Made by a program: the position numbers and the translations under genes. Of a DNA stretch of 37,861 nucleotides, positions 22,407 to 30,607 are shown in pieces. The notes below the pieces were generated by a model. The model saw nothing but the letters and a program-made list of their open reading frames with translations, was not told where the DNA came from and did no database searches. The DNA is from a virus. Each line of letters starts with the position of its first letter. Within the stretch, counting starts at the first letter, position 1. The stretch is taken from the IMG/VR virus record IMGVR_UViG_3300023083_000103, positions 1 through 37,861 of that record; one strand, written 5' to 3'.

Positions 22407-22511
22407 GCTATCTAATGGCGATAATAGCAGTAATGAATAACGTGTTGGACACGCTGAGATAGTTCCTTATATAGACTATAATAAGGTCGGGTTTTCATAT
22501 AAGGAATTATC
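22407..22511 (+). other. Series of inverted repeats after the adhesion genes
   Basis: GCTAT/ATAGC (22407-22428), CGTGT-tgg-ACACG (22441-22453) and a 14-bp near-perfect pair GATAGTTCCTTATA (22458-22471) / TATAAGGAATTATC (22498-22511, one G-U). No T run follows. It is between the deacetylase-like gene and the gp10-like gene and may be a processed leader or a recombination scar. Confidence 0.45.
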
Positions 22512-22530
22512 TTTAAATCTATAAATAATA

Positions 22531-22971
22531 ATGGCATCAAAATTTAATATACGGGTAGAAGGTTTAGATCAAACCCTAGCTAAACTTGCAAAACTGAAGG
22601 AACAAAATATGGTATTGGCGAAGCAAGCCATCAATGAAACAGCCATTAACATTGAAAGAAAAGCGAAAATGAATCTGGCTGCATTGCCGTTCAAGGATTC
22701 CGTTGGAGGTATTGCCCAATCAGGATATATATTATATGATGCAAAGGGATATGGTACATCTGTTGGTTTCAATAAACATTACGCTCCATATATAGAATAT
22801 GGAACAGGAACAAACGTAGATGTACCTGCTGGATTTGAAGACTTTGCTATGCAGTTTATAGGGGATGGAATCAGACAGGTAAATATTAAGCCGATGCCAT
22901 TCTTTCATCCTGCTGTCAATAGTGAGTTGGAAAATCTTAGAAGGAAGCTAGAACGATCAATGAAGCCTTAA
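22531..22971 (+). CDS. HK97 gp10-like tail-completion/connector protein
   Basis: 146 aa. Signature YAPYIEYGTGTNVDVPAGFE followed by IKPMPFFHPAV is diagnostic of the HK97 gp10 family, which acts at the head-tail junction or as a tail-completion protein. N-terminal helix (VEGLDQTLAKLAKLKEQNM) is usual. The stop TAA overlaps the start of the third late promoter-like element. Confidence 0.85.
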   Translation: MASKFNIRVEGLDQTLAKLAKLKEQNMVLAKQAINETAINIERKAKMNLAALPFKDSVGGIAQSGYILYDAKGYGTSVGFNKHYAPYIEYGTGTNVDVPAGFEDFAMQFIGDGIRQVNIKPMPFFHPAVNSELENLRRKLERSMKP

Positions 22972-23029
22972 AAAGCAAATTCTATTCTATTTTTCACTAG
23001 CATGCTATAGCAATGTCGGAGCTATTTAT
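22971..23029 (+). promoter_or_regulatory. Late promoter-like element, copy 3 (before tail terminator)
   Basis: AAAAGCAAATTC..TTCTATTTTT (22971-22994), a 28-nt spacer with the palindrome TAGCATGCTA (22998-23007), then GCTATTTAT (23021-23029) 5 nt before ATG 23035. Confidence 0.55.
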
Positions 23030-23034
23030 GGTGA

Positions 23035-23472
23035 ATGACAAACATAGCTAAAGATCCTTCCAATACCTACCGCAAGGCTTATTTCGATAAGTTGAACGGC
23101 CAAATTTCCCTTCTAACGGGTAAATTCATACCTGTTTTTGATGTTGTTCCTGCTGATGCAGTTACGCCATACATCATTCTTTCATCAACTATTTTGACCC
23201 CCATTGCCAATTCGGATGCCTTTATTTACTCAGGATCGGTTGTCATAGATATCGTAACAAGGTTCCCAACTGGTGGGGGTCAAAAATTGGCAAATGATAT
23301 AGCAAATGCAGTATTTGAAAAAATACTTGTAAGGGGAAATTTTCATACCGATGAGGATTGGAATATCTATACATCCAGCCTAAACGATACCAGAATATTG
23401 GAATCCCAATCTCAGACTGGATATGTGATCAGGAAACTGATAACGTTCAAAAATTCTATTCAACAATTATAA
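23035..23472 (+). CDS. Tail terminator protein (DUF3168-like)
   Basis: 145 aa. The pattern YFDKLNGQISL...VPVFDVVP-like start, DAVTPYIILSS, SGSVVIDIVTRFPTGGG and VIRKLITF strands fits the tail-completion proteins that cap the tail tube (gp17-like). Starts 5 nt after the element at 22971. Stops 2 nt before the fibre gene. No homology beyond family patterns was tested. Confidence 0.7.
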   Translation: MTNIAKDPSNTYRKAYFDKLNGQISLLTGKFIPVFDVVPADAVTPYIILSSTILTPIANSDAFIYSGSVVIDIVTRFPTGGGQKLANDIANAVFEKILVRGNFHTDEDWNIYTSSLNDTRILESQSQTGYVIRKLITFKNSIQQL

Positions 23473-23474
23473 GC

Positions 23475-26400
23475 ATGCAGAGAAATATAATTGAAGGAAA
23501 CGAATTCATGCTTTTTGACATTGACGAAAATCCCGTTGCATATTCAAAGAACGTATCCTTATCTATCAAACAAAGCCTAATTGATGTAACATCTAAGGAT
23601 TCCCAAGGGTGGGCTGAATCAATCACAGGGAGTAGGGACTTTTCATTATCATTTGATGGTTTGGTTTCTTATGACAAAGCATTTGATGTAAGATATTTCA
23701 CAGACTCAATCAGTACTGGTACACCATTTTTTATAAAATTAGGTGTATTGCAATCGGATTTTGAGTACAGCTATTGGGGTGAAGTTTCAGTTGAAAATAT
23801 AGAAATATCTGCTCAAAAAGATGAGATAACCAGCTACAGCGGTAGTTTGAAAGGCATCGGAGCACTACAATTCACCAACTCAGGTAGTCCTCAACAATCA
23901 GGATATATAAAGACTGAGACAGATCCAATATTTGTATCATCACCTTCTTATAATATCACCAGCGGAAATATTTCCAACTGGAATGAAGCGTACAATAAAA
24001 AGCTGATCAGTAATGAATTTTCAACTGCTGGTAACAGGGTAACACTTACAACCACTTTGACCGATGGTAGTAAATATTCTGCTGGCTTCAATTATAATTT
24101 AAGCGGTTATTATAACCAGCAAGAAATTGATGATCGGATTGCAGTTGCTCAACAGGCTGCAAATACTGCTAATGACTTGATAGATGATATTGCATCTGAC
24201 TCCAAATTAACACCATCTGAAAAGCCAAATGTCTTAAAAGAATGGCAAATCATTTTTGATGAATATCCAAAAATAACGAGTCAGGCACAGACCTATGGGG
24301 TAGAAACGTTGGGATATGATATCTCCTTTATCCAACTCGATGAATATTTGGATGATTATTTATTTGACTTAACCACAACCAGTAATATTAACGGGAACGA
24401 GTTCAGGACTATGTTCAGGTCATATTATGACTCAAAAGTTTTGTTATTGAAGGATATTGGAGAAGCCCAAAAGAACTACGTAGACAACATCAGTTTTGGT
24501 TTGAGGAACTACTTTTTTAACGGAGATAAATCTGTTTATATTAATGCAACAAATCCTTTCCAACTACAGGATGGGAATTTTGCTAATGATAGTGAGTTTG
24601 CAATCTCCTTCAATGCTAGATCAACATCAGGGTTAGCCACGCTTTTATTAAATTTTTATGGATCTGAATCTCATACATTCTTGGTAAATAATGATTGGGG
24701 TTATTACACTTTCGTTTCCAAGACAACTCAGTTGCCTAGATTTTACGCCTGTTTAGCAGAATCGATGACTAACGATCTGGATTTCCCGTATACGATGCCA
24801 ATCAACTTGAATTTTGGTGTAGAATTGAAAGAGATCATGATAGTTGCTGGTAATAAGCCGATCAAGTTTTCAAATGCTCCAGAAGATTTTTATCAATTAA
24901 TCAATGATGCAAAAGCAGAAGCAGTTGCAGTTGCTGGACAATATACACAGGCTCAAACTGATTTAGCAAAAATTGAAGCTGCTGCATATGCAGATGGAAA
25001 AATAGATCAACTGGAACAGATCAACATAGATTTAGCTCAACAAAACTTAATTGCTACGAAAGCATATGCTGATGCACAGGATTTATATTCGAGAACTATT
25101 GCTGCTGCTTATGCAGACGGCAAGATTACAATCGAAGAACAAGCAAGAATAAATTCAGTGGCAGCAGTACTTGCATCTGCAAAAACTTATGCTGAAGCAC
25201 AAAAAGCCTTGGCAATTGTAGTAGCAAATGCATATGCCGATGGAATCGTAACTGAAACAGAACAAGCCTTTATTAATATTGCTAATGGCAATTTAGCAGC
25301 AGCAAAATTATATGCTGAACAACAATCTGCACTGGCTAAAGAGGTTGCAGCAGCATATGCAGACGGAAAAATAAGTGCTGAAGAACAAGCCCGTATTACA
25401 GCAGTACAAAACGCGGTTAATGCTGCACAAGCATATACAGTTGCCCAACGTAACTTGTCAGAAATCACTACTCAGGCATATGCTGATGGCATTGTTAGCG
25501 CAGAAGAAGCTAGAGCAATAGCAGATGCACAAGCAAAACTTGATCTTGCTAAAGCATACGCATTAGCTCAGGCCAATGCTGTAAAACAAGAATTAATTGT
25601 CATTATAGGTGATAGTATTGCACAAAGCGCAGCTGATCTGATTGCAAAATATACATCAGCAATTAATGTGGCAAACACTGCTGCATTGAATTCTGCTCAG
25701 GCTGATGCTACAGCGAAAGCTGCTGCTGCACAATCTGCTAGTTTAGCTGCTGCAATAAGTCATGCTAATGCACAAGCAGCCTATGAACGTGAGGTTGCAA
25801 TTGCAAATGCAGATGGAAAAATTTCAGCTGAAGAACAAGCCCGTATTACACAGGCACAAAACAATCTAACGGCAGCATATAACGATGCAACAAACAAGGC
25901 AAATGCAGCAGCTCAATACGGTTTGGCTGCACAGGCACTTCACAATGCATTAGTTTCCAATTTAAGGAGTTTAGCTTATGAGGATGTAGTTGAAGTTGGG
26001 AAACTAGGTTCAACAGTGATTCAGGGTGGATTTATAAAAACTACCCTTTTGGATGCTGAATATATAAAAGCCAGTATTATTAATGCTCAATATATAAATG
26101 CATTGGTTACTACATCAACTACCCTGCAAACTTCTGCGTCTGGAAAAAGGATTGTGATCAGCGGTGCCAACAACAATATGATCTTCTATGACCAAGAAAA
26201 TCATGAAGCACTTCGAATTGACGCGAATATTGATGCAGGTACAGCTGGAAATCCTTTGGGCGGGATGAGAATGACTACACCAGCCGATGACGTGGCCTAC
26301 TGTAGCGGTAATGGATTTTTCGCAAATGGATCAGGCATGCAGTTTTTTTCCCTTACTACTGGTAGAAATACAAATGCTTCAGTGGTGGGAATGTTGAGAT

Positions 26401-26645
26401 ACAAAAATTCTGATACCAGTGGCATATCTGCTGGTGTAGTTGGAATTGATGTTAGTCCAGCTGGAAATTCAAAATCTTATGCTGTTGCAAGTATTGGTAA
26501 TACATTATTAACAGGTTCTATTGCAACAAATATTGACGGTACGGGACTTGGGCTTACTGGTAGATTCAATTATTCGCTTGGTTCTCAGGTTTACTACAAT
26601 GAGTACAAAAACGGAATCATGATAGGTAATGGATTAGTCAGTTAA
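23475..26645 (+). CDS. Long tail fibre with an N-terminal tail-tube-like domain
   Basis: The start is set at 23475, right after the preceding stop; an earlier in-frame ATG (23358) would overlap the tail terminator. 1056 aa. Residues 1-135 resemble the phage's own tail tube protein at 26881 (SLSIKQ...TSKDSQGWAESITGSRDF and SFDGLVSY). About 235-350: SDSKLTPSEKPNVLKEW domain, known in siphovirus tail proteins. About 500-785: six ADG[KI][IV] repeats (YADGKISAEEQARI) in an Ala-rich coiled coil. From about 830: receptor-binding beta part ending NGIMIGNGLVS. Most likely a side fibre anchored through a tube-like domain. Followed by a hairpin at 26650. Confidence 0.8.
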   Translation: MQRNIIEGNEFMLFDIDENPVAYSKNVSLSIKQSLIDVTSKDSQGWAESITGSRDFSLSFDGLVSYDKAFDVRYFTDSISTGTPFFIKLGVLQSDFEYSYWGEVSVENIEISAQKDEITSYSGSLKGIGALQFTNSGSPQQSGYIKTETDPIFVSSPSYNITSGNISNWNEAYNKKLISNEFSTAGNRVTLTTTLTDGSKYSAGFNYNLSGYYNQQEIDDRIAVAQQAANTANDLIDDIASDSKLTPSEKPNVLKEWQIIFDEYPKITSQAQTYGVETLGYDISFIQLDEYLDDYLFDLTTTSNINGNEFRTMFRSYYDSKVLLLKDIGEAQKNYVDNISFGLRNYFFNGDKSVYINATNPFQLQDGNFANDSEFAISFNARSTSGLATLLLNFYGSESHTFLVNNDWGYYTFVSKTTQLPRFYACLAESMTNDLDFPYTMPINLNFGVELKEIMIVAGNKPIKFSNAPEDFYQLINDAKAEAVAVAGQYTQAQTDLAKIEAAAYADGKIDQLEQINIDLAQQNLIATKAYADAQDLYSRTIAAAYADGKITIEEQARINSVAAVLASAKTYAEAQKALAIVVANAYADGIVTETEQAFINIANGNLAAAKLYAEQQSALAKEVAAAYADGKISAEEQARITAVQNAVNAAQAYTVAQRNLSEITTQAYADGIVSAEEARAIADAQAKLDLAKAYALAQANAVKQELIVIIGDSIAQSAADLIAKYTSAINVANTAALNSAQADATAKAAAAQSASLAAAISHANAQAAYEREVAIANADGKISAEEQARITQAQNNLTAAYNDATNKANAAAQYGLAAQALHNALVSNLRSLAYEDVVEVGKLGSTVIQGGFIKTTLLDAEYIKASIINAQYINALVTTSTTLQTSASGKRIVISGANNNMIFYDQENHEALRIDANIDAGTAGNPLGGMRMTTPADDVAYCSGNGFFANGSGMQFFSLTTGRNTNASVVGMLRYKNSDTSGISAGVVGIDVSPAGNSKSYAVASIGNTLLTGSIATNIDGTGLGLTGRFNYSLGSQVYYNEYKNGIMIGNGLVS

Positions 26646-26649
26646 TAAA

Positions 26650-26687
26650 TAGGGGGGAAAGAACAAAACACGTGAGCAATCCCCCTA
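26650..26687 (+). terminator. Possible terminator after the fibre gene
   Basis: TAGGGGG (26650-26656) pairs with CCCCCTA (26681-26687) over a 24-nt loop. No T run follows, so factor-dependent ending or RNA processing is also possible. Confidence 0.4.
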
Positions 26688-26770
26688 CTTAATTATTTAT
26701 CACAATAAATTTATACAATCTATAATATTTTACAAAATTTATTTACAAATCTATCTATTAGCGATAAGAG

Positions 26771-26829
26771 TAAAAGCAAATACAATTCTATTTTCCATTG
26801 TGCCATAAGCTGATCAGCAAGCTATTTAT
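26771..26829 (+). promoter_or_regulatory. Late promoter-like element, copy 4 (before tail tube)
   Basis: 25-nt box identical to copy 2 (26771-26795), a 27-nt spacer with TAAGCTGATCAGC (26806-26818), then CTATTTATC. The ATG of the tail tube gene follows 51 nt later, after a small CCCC/GGGG hairpin (26839-26853). Confidence 0.65.
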
Positions 26830-26880
26830 CAGAAATGACCCCAACGAATGGGGATTAAAATTTCAAAATAAATATCAAAA

Positions 26881-27309
26881 ATGGCAACAGCTCCAATATT
26901 ATTTAACGGTAGTGATCTACTTTTTTACATCGGGTCAGGTTCTACTGCAACCCCTATCGCAATGAGCACTTCATGCTCTCTTTCAATTGCATCAACATCA
27001 GTCGATACTACAACCAAAGATTCAGTTGGCGGTTGGGCAGAAACTCTAATGCTAGGTCGTTCTTGGAGCGGTACAGTAGATGGTTTAGTTGTTTGGGGAT
27101 CAAATGTAACCGTATTTACGGACGCATTATTCAATAGAGTTCCACTAGATATTAAACTACAACGTAGGGATGGTGTAGCAGGTGATATCATTTTTGAAGG
27201 TACAGCTTGGATTGAATCGTTTGATATGACTGCTGGAAAAGATGAAGCAGTATCATATAGTGTAAAAATCACTGGTAACGGTGCCTTAACCAAAACAGTA
27301 AAAGCATAA
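26881..27309 (+). CDS. Major tail tube protein
   Basis: 142 aa, all-beta. SCSLSIASTSVDTTTKDSVG, GWAETLMLGRSWSGTVDGLV and a C-terminal EGTAWIESFDMTAGKDEAVS match the TP901-1-type tail tube family. Polymerises around the tape measure. Has its own late promoter-like element. It is followed, 2 nt later, by the tail chaperone gene. A related domain begins the fibre gene at 23475. Confidence 0.88.
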   Translation: MATAPILFNGSDLLFYIGSGSTATPIAMSTSCSLSIASTSVDTTTKDSVGGWAETLMLGRSWSGTVDGLVVWGSNVTVFTDALFNRVPLDIKLQRRDGVAGDIIFEGTAWIESFDMTAGKDEAVSYSVKITGNGALTKTVKA

Positions 27310-27311
27310 GC

Positions 27312-27701
27312 ATGAAAGGAGTATTAGAAAATTTCGATATCCAAGGAAAAAAGATAACTGCATTTTTCGGGATGTATGCTATTAAGTTGCTTACTGAAAA
27401 GAGAAATATCACAATGAATGATCTTGGTGAACTTTTCAATGGTGTAGATGATGATGCTATTAAAGCATTTGACCTTATGGTTGACTTGCTTTATTGTGGA
27501 ATCCAAAATCATAATCTGGTTAACGGTATTACTGAAAGTGTTAATTATCATTTATTGTACAACGACTTTGGATCGGTAGATCAAGCAAAATACAAAGACA
27601 TTTTTGACGCATTTTTGGAGACTCAAATCAATGGTAAAGCATTAAATAGCTCTGTTGAAAAAGACGAGCCAGAAGCAAAACCACTGTCTAAAAAAAAATA
27701 G
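27312..27701 (+). CDS. Tail assembly chaperone, G part
   Basis: 129 aa, helical, acidic. Position between the tail tube and tape measure genes and a frameshift product downstream identify it as the lambda gpG analogue. It ends KKK then TAG on a nine-A run. Ribosomes that slip back one base continue into the next frame and make the G-T fusion. The chaperones coat the tape measure before tube assembly and are not expected in the virion. Confidence 0.8.
   Translation: MKGVLENFDIQGKKITAFFGMYAIKLLTEKRNITMNDLGELFNGVDDDAIKAFDLMVDLLYCGIQNHNLVNGITESVNYHLLYNDFGSVDQAKYKDIFDAFLETQINGKALNSSVEKDEPEAKPLSKKK
27690..27701 (+). promoter_or_regulatory. Programmed -1 frameshift site
   Basis: A9 run (27690-27698) followed directly by the TAG stop of the G frame. 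Slippage by -1 opens the frame through 28003 (ATA GAA TTC TTT ...). Position and shift direction are those of the conserved tail-chaperone frameshift. Confidence 0.75.
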
Positions 27702-28003
27702 AATTCTTTGAATTGCAGGGTATGGCAATTGGGAAAATAGGGATGAATCTAATGGATTTTTACCGATTGACCTTTCTGGAATACCATTATGTTGCTGAAG
27801 GATATATGTTAAAAGATGAAGCAGACTGGCAAAGAATGCGATTGCATGCAACGCTAATGATAAATCTTCAATTGGAAAAAGGTAAACATATTGAACCTGA
27901 AGAACTGATTAAGTTACCTAGTGATGAAGTCAAATTGACAAAAAAAGCTCTACCAACATATGAAGATATGATGGCAGCAGCCGAACGATACCGCAAGGAA
28001 TAA
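27698..28003 (+). CDS. Tail assembly chaperone, T part (made by -1 frameshift)
   Basis: The frame begins at the slippery A run and has no good start of its own (TTG 27713 and ATG 27722 have no ribosome-binding site). The product is helical: MNLMDFYRLTFLEYHYVAEG, then DWQRMRLHATLMINLQ, a pattern typical of GT partners in siphoviruses. It should be made only as fusion to the G part. After its stop a strong terminator precedes the tape measure gene. Confidence 0.75.
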   Translation: MEFFELQGMAIGKIGMNLMDFYRLTFLEYHYVAEGYMLKDEADWQRMRLHATLMINLQLEKGKHIEPEELIKLPSDEVKLTKKALPTYEDMMAAAERYRKE

Positions 28004-28026
28004 ACAGGCATTACGCCCTGATCAAG

Positions 28027-28071
28027 ACCCCTTAGATAACCTTTATATAAGGAAAATTTAAGGGGTTTTTT
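28027..28071 (+). terminator. Two-tier terminator before the tape measure gene
   Basis: ACCCCTTA (28027-28034) pairs with TAAGGGGT (28059-28066), with an inner CCTT-tatat-AAGG hairpin, followed by TTTTTT. The tape measure gene starts at 28085, so its expression needs readthrough. Confidence 0.75.
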
Positions 28072-28084
28072 AATACAAAATAAA

Positions 28085-30607
28085 TTGTCGGAAAATTTAA
28101 GTTTTAAGTTTACAGCAGACATTTCTGAGTTCCAAAATGCTATAGCATCAGTAACCGCTGGGTTAAAAAGTACTGGTGATAAGTTAAAGGATATAGGTGG
28201 ACAACTGTCTACATATGTTTCTTTACCACTGGCAGCCCTTGGTACAGCAGCCATTAAAGCATTTGGAGATATCCAAGCCTTGAAAAATGGATTAACCGCA
28301 GTGACTGGTTCTGCATCAATTGCTGAAAAACAATTCACACGATTAAAAGAAATTGCAAAATTGCCTGGCCTCGGTCTACAGGAAGCAGTTAAGGGAGCAA
28401 TCAATCTCCAAGTAATTGGATTCAGTGCTGAAAAGGCTGAAAAGGCAATGATGTCTTTTGGTAATGCTGTTGCTACAGTCGGAAAAGGTAAAGAAGACTT
28501 TCAAGGTGCTCTTTACGGTTTGCAACAATTGGCAAACACAGATTTACCACTGGCAGAAGATTTAAATATAATCAAAGAACGTATACCACAAGTTACACCT
28601 TTATTGAAGGAAGCATTTGGGACTGCTAGGTCTGATGAATTGGCTAAAATGGGTATTACGTCAGCTAAACTGGTTGATACTATTATCGATGGTCTGGCAA
28701 AGTTGCCTCCTGTAACGGGTGGTATAAATGCAGCGTTTGAAAATTTAGGTGATGGTATAAAAAACAATCTTGCTGATGTAGGTGAAATCATTAATAATTC
28801 ATTTGACATATCAGCGATTATCGATAAAGTGGTTTCCAGTCTTACAGAATTGGTTAACTACTTTAAGGGGTTATCTCCTGAAATACAAAAAACTGTAGTT
28901 TCATTTGGTGCCTTAGGCGTTGTACTTCCTCCTTTATTGGTAGCAATCGGTGTATTTGTAGGTACAATCTTACCTGCACTAATAGCTGGATTTGCTGCTT
29001 TGTTATCACCAATAGGACTTGTTGTAGTTGCCATTGCTGGCGCAGCTGTATTGATAGTTGAAAATTGGGATTCAGTTGTTAAATATTTCCAATCTGGTGA
29101 AGGTGCTGGTATTTGGGATGGAATTAAAGAAGGAGCATCTGACTTATTCGGTTCACTTTCTGATATTTTTAACTCGATAAAAGATCTTGTTTCTACTGTC
29201 TGGAACCTTATTGGGACTGATTTGATTACTATCACATCATCAGCATTTGGTGAATTAAGTTCGATAATTTCCAATGTCTTATCTGGCATAGCCTCAGTAT
29301 TTAAAATTTTCACTTCTATACTTAAAGGTGATTGGGCTGGATTTGGTGAAGGATTAGCTGGATTAACCCATGCTATTTGGAATGGTGTAGTTGATATTAT
29401 CAAAAATGCCTTAAAAGTTACTGCTAGTTTATTAGCAGGATTTTTCAAACTAATAGGGATGGAAACACTTGGTAATAGCCTCACAGCTACAACTAAGAGT
29501 TATGACACTCTATTCAATTCAATAAAATTTGGCGCTGATAAAGCAACTAAAGCTATTCAATCGCTGAAAAAGGAAACGGTAGTTGAAGATGAAACTGTAA
29601 TTACCAAACCAAAAGGTAAAACTGTTACTAAACAAACTGCTGGTGAAAAACAGGTAGCAGGTGTCTTTAACGAATTAGCTATTGGCCTGAAACAAATTGA
29701 CGCTGGTTTCCAAACGTCATTCGATGAAAAAGCATCTAAGAAAATTGATGAATACCAAAAAGCAATTGAGGCACTTATCAAAAATGGTGTAGATCCGCTT
29801 GGTAGTGCTATCAAAAATCTGAAGACTGAACAGCTTAGGAATTTACAACTTCCAACAATTTCAGATACTCCATCACTGGCTGGATCAACAGGAAATCAAT
29901 TCAATTCGAAAGGTCAGGCATACATCAAAGATGGTAAATCAGTAGATGTTAAGGTCGATCAAACACGTCCTACTGATGCATTTAAAAATGTAACGTTGGC
30001 TCAACAACAGTTGATGAAACAGACTCAAAAGTTCAATAATGATTTCAACAGTCTTATTGAAGGTGGTTTAGGTTCTAGTATATCAGATGCATTTTCTTCA
30101 ATAGGGGAAGCATTTGGTGCTGGGGAAAGTGTTATGGCAGCCTTTGGTGCTTCAATCTTGAAATCATTCTCAGGATTCTTAGGGAAATTTGGTGATTTAT
30201 TAATCGAATACGGGACAGCAGCAGTATTGAAGGGTAAACTGGATTTAGCAACACTGATTCCTGGAGGTGGTATAATCGCTGGTGGTCTAGCTATCGCTGC
30301 TGGGATCGCTTTAAAACTAGCATCTGGTGCCTTTGCAGGGCTATTAGGTAGTGGCGAAAAGGGTAAAAATGATAAAAAACCAACTGCATTTGCCAATGGT
30401 GGGATCGTTTATGGACCAACTTTATCAATGACAGGTGAATATTCAAATGCAAAAAATAACCCTGAGGTCATTGCACCACTATCAAAATTGAAACAGATGT
30501 TACCTCAAAATTCGGGTAATAACGGATTTGTATCCTTTGAAATTGAGGGAACAAAATTAGTTGGCATTTTAAAAAATGTTGACAGAAGAAATGGAAGAAC
30601 CTACTAA
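28085..30607 (+). CDS. Tail tape measure protein
   Basis: 840 aa. Sets tail length. N-terminal domain (FKFTADISEFQNAIASVTAG, then a KAFGDIQALKNGLTAVTGS region) is the TP901-type tape measure head. A strongly hydrophobic part at about 275-325 (LPPLLVAIGVFVGTILPALI, then AGFAALLSPIGLVVVAIAG) should form membrane or channel helices. A helical middle and Gly-rich C-terminus follow. The start is TTG, 14 nt after the terminator hairpin; the first ATG lies far inside the conserved domain. At about 0.15 nm per residue the tail would be about 125 nm. The stop overlaps the next ATG. Confidence 0.9.
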   Translation: MSENLSFKFTADISEFQNAIASVTAGLKSTGDKLKDIGGQLSTYVSLPLAALGTAAIKAFGDIQALKNGLTAVTGSASIAEKQFTRLKEIAKLPGLGLQEAVKGAINLQVIGFSAEKAEKAMMSFGNAVATVGKGKEDFQGALYGLQQLANTDLPLAEDLNIIKERIPQVTPLLKEAFGTARSDELAKMGITSAKLVDTIIDGLAKLPPVTGGINAAFENLGDGIKNNLADVGEIINNSFDISAIIDKVVSSLTELVNYFKGLSPEIQKTVVSFGALGVVLPPLLVAIGVFVGTILPALIAGFAALLSPIGLVVVAIAGAAVLIVENWDSVVKYFQSGEGAGIWDGIKEGASDLFGSLSDIFNSIKDLVSTVWNLIGTDLITITSSAFGELSSIISNVLSGIASVFKIFTSILKGDWAGFGEGLAGLTHAIWNGVVDIIKNALKVTASLLAGFFKLIGMETLGNSLTATTKSYDTLFNSIKFGADKATKAIQSLKKETVVEDETVITKPKGKTVTKQTAGEKQVAGVFNELAIGLKQIDAGFQTSFDEKASKKIDEYQKAIEALIKNGVDPLGSAIKNLKTEQLRNLQLPTISDTPSLAGSTGNQFNSKGQAYIKDGKSVDVKVDQTRPTDAFKNVTLAQQQLMKQTQKFNNDFNSLIEGGLGSSISDAFSSIGEAFGAGESVMAAFGASILKSFSGFLGKFGDLLIEYGTAAVLKGKLDLATLIPGGGIIAGGLAIAAGIALKLASGAFAGLLGSGEKGKNDKKPTAFANGGIVYGPTLSMTGEYSNAKNNPEVIAPLSKLKQMLPQNSGNNGFVSFEIEGTKLVGILKNVDRRNGRTY

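Noticed and set aside
23358-23474. N-terminal extension of the fibre from ATG 23358
   Set aside because: It would overlap the tail terminator gene by 115 nt; the ATG at 23475 starts the recognisable tube-like domain.
24960-25900. Calcium-binding EF-hand loops in the fibre repeats (ADGKISAEE)
   Set aside because: Only the second half of the loop fits; loop positions 1 and 3 are Ala and Tyr instead of acidic residues.
28858-29484. 208-aa minus-strand frame opposite the tape measure gene
   Set aside because: Antisense to a strongly supported gene; composition is that of a mirrored reading frame and no start signals are seen.
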